Below, in pieces: positions 4,910 to 7,931 of a stretch of 7,931 nt of DNA. The first letter of the stretch is position 1. Each line of letters starts with the position of its first letter. The notes under the pieces are model-generated. The model did no database searches. It saw only the letters and a program-made list of their open reading frames with translations, and was not told the DNA's origin. The position numbers were made by a program, and so were the translations under genes. Source of the stretch: Candidatus Solincola jinzensis (lineage in GTDB: Bacteria; Actinomycetota; Geothermincolia; Geothermincolales; RBG-13-55-18); contig JACVJG010000105.1 in the NCBI GenBank assembly GCA_015711875.1, positions 1 to 7,931 on the forward strand. Reading direction: 5' to 3'.

Positions 4910-7174
4910 ATGAGGCGACCTGCCAGCCTGCTAACTGCGCTTGGCCTGCTATGCGCCCTCTCGCTGTTCATCTCGCCTGCCGTCTTGGCGCTCGCCCTCC
5001 CGTCCGGGGACGGCACCTGCGGAGAGGCCAGCGCCGGAGGCTCCAGCACCTGGTACTTCGCCGAGGGCTATACCGGCGAGGGCTTCCAGGAATACCTGGT
5101 GGTCTTCAACCCTGCCGAGGAGGCAACGCAGTTGAGGTTGACGCCTCTTTTCAACTCCTCCCCGCAGACGTCCGCGGAAACGGCTGCCCCCTGCTTGCAG
5201 AACGGCATGGAGTCGCCCGCGGCGGGCAACGGGAAAAGCGACGCCCTTCTCCTCGAACTCGCCCCCCGCACCCGCGTCACCCTGGACGTCAATTCACTGG
5301 TGGGAGCCGACAGGGAAGTGTCCCTTTTTCTGCGGTCAGGCCTGCCCGTGGTCGCGGAAAGGCCCTTGTATTTCACCTACCGTGGTGCATGGAAAGGCTG
5401 CACCATAACCAGTGGGGCCGAATCACTTTCAAGAAACTGGCATTTCGCCGAGGGCTGCACCCGGGAGGGCTTCGAGACCTGGGTGCTCCTGGCCAACCCC
5501 GGCGATGCGTCGGCGCGCGCCACCGTGAGGATGGTGCTCGAAGACGGCACCGTGTCCCCTTTTACCGTCGAGCTGCCGCCTTTTTCGCGCCGCACCCTTT
5601 TCGTCAACCAGGCCGTGGGCGAGGGTCGCGACGTGGGGATAAGCGTGGAGGCTGACACCGGCATCTGCGCCGAGCGGGTCATGTACTTCCTCTACCACGG
5701 CCTGTGGCCGGGAGGGCACGCCTCCAGCGGCTTAAGCCAGCCGCGCAAGACCTATCTCTTTCCCGAGGGCTACACGGGCGCCGGCTTCGAGGAATGGCTG
5801 ACCCTTTACGCGCCCCTGGAGGCCTCGGGCGAGGACGGCACTCGCGTATCCCTGAACTGCCTTTTCGAGGGCGGGGAGGAACGTTCTTTTGAGGTACCCC
5901 TGGAGCCCGACCGGCGCTATACCCTGGACTTGAACCAGCTCGTGGGCGCGGGAAGGAATGTCTCCCTGGAGCTGAGCGCGGACGAGCCCTTCCTCGCGGA
6001 GAGGCCCATGTACTTCAATCACCGGGGAGTATGCAGGGGAGGCCATGTCTCAAAGGGGGTCGCGTCGGCCGCCACACGCTGGCTCCTGGCCGAGGGCACC
6101 ACGCTCCCGGGCTTTCACACCTACCTCTGCCTCATGAACCCCAATCACGAGGAAGCGGAGGTGGAGGTGGAAGAGGATCTCGCTCATGAATCATATCGCA
6201 ACTCCTATGTGGTTCCCGGCCGCTCCCGCTTGACCCTGGAGATCAAAGGCGCTCCTGAACCGGCGCGGGCGGCGAGGACTGCGCACGCCGAGGGCTGGGA
6301 CGTTTCCTTCGAGATCCGCTCCACCCTCCCCATCGCCGTGGAGAGGCCCGTGTACCACCCCGGCACCTCCTTCGAGGTCGCCAACGCCATGGACCATATA
6401 CGTCATCTCAGCGTTGACATAGGACAGCGGGTGGAGGGCACGGCGGGAGAGGCAGCGGCAGCCGAATACATAGCGGGGGCCTTGAGGGCATACGGCTACG
6501 CGCCCGTCATCCAGGAGGTCCCCCTTCCCAACGGCGGGTTCACCCATAACGTCATCGCGGAATCCACGCCCCTGGTCAGCCCGGAGAGCGTAAAGATACT
6601 TTTCATAGGGGGGCACTACGACACAAAGACAGGCACGGGTAGCCCGGGCGCCAACGACAACGCCTCGGGAGCGGCAGTGGTGCTAGAGCTGGCCCGCTGT
6701 TTCGCTGAGGAGGGAAACGGCCAGGGCGTCGCCCTGAGGTTCGTACTCTTCGGGGGAGAGGAGCGCCTGATGGAAGACACCGACCTTCATCATTTCGGCT
6801 CACGTTATTATGTGCAGCACCTCACGCAGTGGGAGAGGGATCACGCCATCGGCGCCGTGATCGTTGACATGGTGGGGGTGGGGACGCAGCTATATGCCCG
6901 CACCATGGGCATCGGCCCCATGGACCTCTGCAACCGGCTCCTGGCCTACGCCGAAAACGCCGGGTTCTCCCTGCCCTATCTGGTGAGCGGCTCCTACTCC
7001 GACCACGAGCCGTTCGAGATGGCCGGCATGGCGGCGGTGTGGCTCGAGTATAAGGACGACCCCTGGTACCACACCCCCGCGGACAGCCTCGACAAGATCG
7101 ACCCCGCCTATATTGAAAACACCGGGCGCCTATTGGAGGGCTTCATGAGGTCCCGTTTGGTCCGGGATGACTAG
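4910..7174 (+). CDS. Secreted M28 zinc peptidase with four N-terminal beta-rich repeats
   Basis: The 754-residue product starts at ATG 4910 with GGAAGGAG 9 nt ahead; the ATG at 4905 meets a stop at once. Residues 1 to about 28 are a signal peptide (MRRP, then LLTALGLLCALSLF, with A-x-A type cleavage around 27-29). Four repeats of about 100 residues follow: about 47-170, 177-275, 281-385 and 390-490. Each opens W/Y-x-F/L-A/P-E-G-x-T-x-x-G-F with a later N-P or equivalent, and ends A/V-E-R-P-x-Y-F. Repeat 1 carries a low-complexity insertion at about 83-112. Residues about 492-754 are the M28 domain with a full ligand set: H569 (HYD), D583 (NDN), E618 (GGEE), D653 (IVDM) and H721 (HTPADS), plus catalytic D571 and E617. 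Expected activity is a di-zinc aminopeptidase outside the cell. The repeats probably bind the surface or substrate (inference). No LPXTG, transmembrane tail or PA domain is visible. Confidence 0.92.
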   Translation: MRRPASLLTALGLLCALSLFISPAVLALALPSGDGTCGEASAGGSSTWYFAEGYTGEGFQEYLVVFNPAEEATQLRLTPLFNSSPQTSAETAAPCLQNGMESPAAGNGKSDALLLELAPRTRVTLDVNSLVGADREVSLFLRSGLPVVAERPLYFTYRGAWKGCTITSGAESLSRNWHFAEGCTREGFETWVLLANPGDASARATVRMVLEDGTVSPFTVELPPFSRRTLFVNQAVGEGRDVGISVEADTGICAERVMYFLYHGLWPGGHASSGLSQPRKTYLFPEGYTGAGFEEWLTLYAPLEASGEDGTRVSLNCLFEGGEERSFEVPLEPDRRYTLDLNQLVGAGRNVSLELSADEPFLAERPMYFNHRGVCRGGHVSKGVASAATRWLLAEGTTLPGFHTYLCLMNPNHEEAEVEVEEDLAHESYRNSYVVPGRSRLTLEIKGAPEPARAARTAHAEGWDVSFEIRSTLPIAVERPVYHPGTSFEVANAMDHIRHLSVDIGQRVEGTAGEAAAAEYIAGALRAYGYAPVIQEVPLPNGGFTHNVIAESTPLVSPESVKILFIGGHYDTKTGTGSPGANDNASGAAVVLELARCFAEEGNGQGVALRFVLFGGEERLMEDTDLHHFGSRYYVQHLTQWERDHAIGAVIVDMVGVGTQLYARTMGIGPMDLCNRLLAYAENAGFSLPYLVSGSYSDHEPFEMAGMAAVWLEYKDDPWYHTPADSLDKIDPAYIENTGRLLEGFMRSRLVRDD

Positions 7175-7773
7175 GGGCCATGGTCTCCCTCCAGGCGCAC
7201 AGGGTCGTCGGTAAAAGGCATTGAGAATCAGGGCACTGTGATCACTTTGTGAGCAACGGACGCCTCCTGGAGAAGACTTTTCCCTCCTGCCTCCTCAAGG
7301 CGGGTTCAGGCGCTCTTGCGTTGAGCCTGCCCCTCAAAGATCAGCGGCATCGGCGGCAAGCGGTATTCTAGCTCCGCGGGCGGCTCCAAACGAGTCCACA
7401 GCCGGGGCGGGGATAGCGCGCATGGCTGGACGACGGCATTTTCGCTCCGCGGGTGGCGTAAAAACCGGTACGGTATAGACTGCAAACGGAGTTTTCGTTC
7501 CGCGGACGTCGTCAAGCGCGTTGCCGCAAGTGGGGCCGGGCGGCATAACCACGGCCAGGCCCGGGCGGTGAGGAGGGCATGGGAGATTGTGTTAGGCCGG
7601 CCGGCGGCAAGCCACCCGCATAAGGACTCCAGGGGCGCCGCCGTCTCCACAACCCCGGCAACGGGACAGGCGCGGGCGGTGTTCAGACCGACTCCGAAGC
7701 TTCCGAAATATATCATGTCAAGGTGCCCCGGCACCAATATCTGTCAGCGTGGCAGCGAGTTATCCGAGGGACG
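7175..7773. other. About 600 bp without a convincing gene
   Basis: The minus-strand frame 7306-7737 is open for 143 codons but its product is repetitive in Arg, Pro and Ala, and its periodicity comes from the DNA repeats, so I do not call it. Other visible items are CTCCAGG (7189-7195) facing CCTGGAG (7266-7272) with CTTTT shortly after, a possible weak terminator for the peptidase gene; the perfect palindrome GTGATCAC (7238-7245); a bulged hairpin at about 7304-7332 (CAGG..CTC/GAG CCTG); and a 15-bp direct repeat with one mismatch (7556-7570 and 7667-7681). Confidence 0.55.
7356..7510. repeat. Three copies of a 29-bp interspersed element
   Basis: Copies lie at 7356-7384, 7429-7457 and 7482-7510 in the same orientation, with starts 73 and 53 bp apart. 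Seventeen of 29 columns are identical in all three. The core is G-Y-TCCGCGG preceded by CGG-N2-TT-Y-T. In each copy CGG before the core can pair with CCG in it across 9-10 nt; copy 1 extends this to GCGG/CCGC and copy 3 to CGGA/TCCG, so changes on the two sides partly compensate. On the minus strand the shared word reads CCGCGGAGCGAAAA-like. No known repeat family is recognised. Confidence 0.6.
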
Positions 7774-7931
7774 ATGAAAAACGACGATGGTGAAAGGAAA
7801 GCCGAGCGCAAGGCCGGGTTGGAATCCCCCCTGGGGGAGGAAAATGGCGCCCAGAGCGACGCGAGGACGCAGCGAGAGGGTTTGTTGAAGGGGCGTCTCC
7901 GCCTGGTGGAGGAGACGCTCACCGAACGCCT
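7774..7931 (+). CDS. Start of an unidentified gene (partial, runs off the right edge)
   Basis: From ATG 7774 the frame is open for 52 codons to the edge. GAGGG at 7766-7770 is only 3 nt ahead, a short spacing. The N-terminus is highly charged (MKNDDGERKAERKAG, then EENGAQSDARTQREG) and leads into a helical segment LLKGRLRLVEETLTERL. That segment resembles the first helix of polyprenyl diphosphate synthases (pattern L-x-x-R-L-x-L-V-E-E-x-L-x-x-x-L), but this is too little to name the gene. The alternative ATG at 7787 is in another frame and stops within 32 codons. The codon pattern is consistent with its neighbours. Confidence 0.6.
   Translation, partial: MKNDDGERKAERKAGLESPLGEENGAQSDARTQREGLLKGRLRLVEETLTER

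Noticed and set aside
4551..4913. 120-codon plus-strand frame whose stop overlaps the peptidase ATG as ATGA
   Set aside because: The product is Arg/Pro-rich with no recognisable domain, its start has no ribosome binding site, and it runs through the repeats and promoter. The ATGA overlap appears accidental.
4435..5049. 204-codon minus-strand frame across the hydrolase end, leader and peptidase start
   Set aside because: It overlaps two well-supported genes, has low-complexity composition, and no convincing ribosome binding site or family.
7238..7245. GTGATCAC palindrome as a CRP/FNR-type site
   Set aside because: Only 8 bp are symmetric and the half-site spacing does not fit TGTGA-N6-TCACA.
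7356..7510. CRISPR array
   Set aside because: Only three diverged copies with unequal spacing of 53 and 73 bp and no cas gene in the window.
7306..7737. 143-codon minus-strand frame in the last gene-free stretch
   Set aside because: The product reflects the DNA repeats and GC-rich composition; no protein family is visible and the repeats are not in one reading frame.
7741..7766. CTGTCAGCG upstream of the last gene as a PafBC (RecA-NDp-type) promoter
   Set aside because: It matches the mycobacterial TTGTCRGTG at 7 of 9 positions, but the required TANNNT is missing at the right distance.

Overview
The window is high-GC DNA with high-GC codon use, compact gene overlaps and strong GGAGG-type ribosome binding sites. 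The strongest taxonomic clue is an adjacent pair of WYL-domain regulators in the order pafB-pafC, which is typical of Actinomycetota. A secreted protein carrying repeats of the 'W-x-F-A-E-G-x-T-x-x-G-F' type also fits a high-GC actinobacterial lineage, perhaps a deep-branching or environmental one. That placement is inference; no rRNA or other marker gene is present.

Layout. (1) Bases 1-1966, minus strand: pafB (complete) and pafC (cut by the left edge), 4 nt apart and almost certainly co-transcribed. By family knowledge they form a transcriptional activator of the DNA-damage response. (2) Bases 2090-2494, plus strand: a small, uncertain ORF with two hydrophobic segments, divergent from pafB. 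(3) Bases 2495-2857: a 363-bp gene-free stretch with a GC-rich hairpin, a short direct repeat, a candidate extended -10 promoter and a near-consensus Gram-positive LexA box, all ahead of the next gene. (4) Bases 2858-4483: a CocE/NonD (S15-like) alpha/beta hydrolase with an N-terminal export signal or anchor and a visible Ser-Asp-His triad. (5) Bases 4484-4909: a 426-bp leader region with a perfect 8-bp inverted repeat, a 29-bp imperfect direct repeat that can form competing hairpins, and an extended -10 promoter. (6) Bases 4910-7174: a secreted 754-residue protein with four beta-rich repeats followed by a complete M28 zinc peptidase domain. (7) Bases 7175-7773: about 600 bp without a convincing gene, holding three copies of an unfamiliar 29-bp element. 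(8) Bases 7774 to the right edge: the start of a further gene.

The genes do not form one obvious system. PafBC is cytoplasmic regulation. The hydrolase and the M28 protein both look exported and both hydrolyse small or peptide-like substrates, so they may work at the cell surface, but each has its own leader and promoter. The most unusual material is non-coding: the leader of the M28 gene, the 7.4-kb repeat cluster and the LexA-like box. I found no CRISPR array, insertion sequence, rRNA, tRNA or recognised riboswitch.
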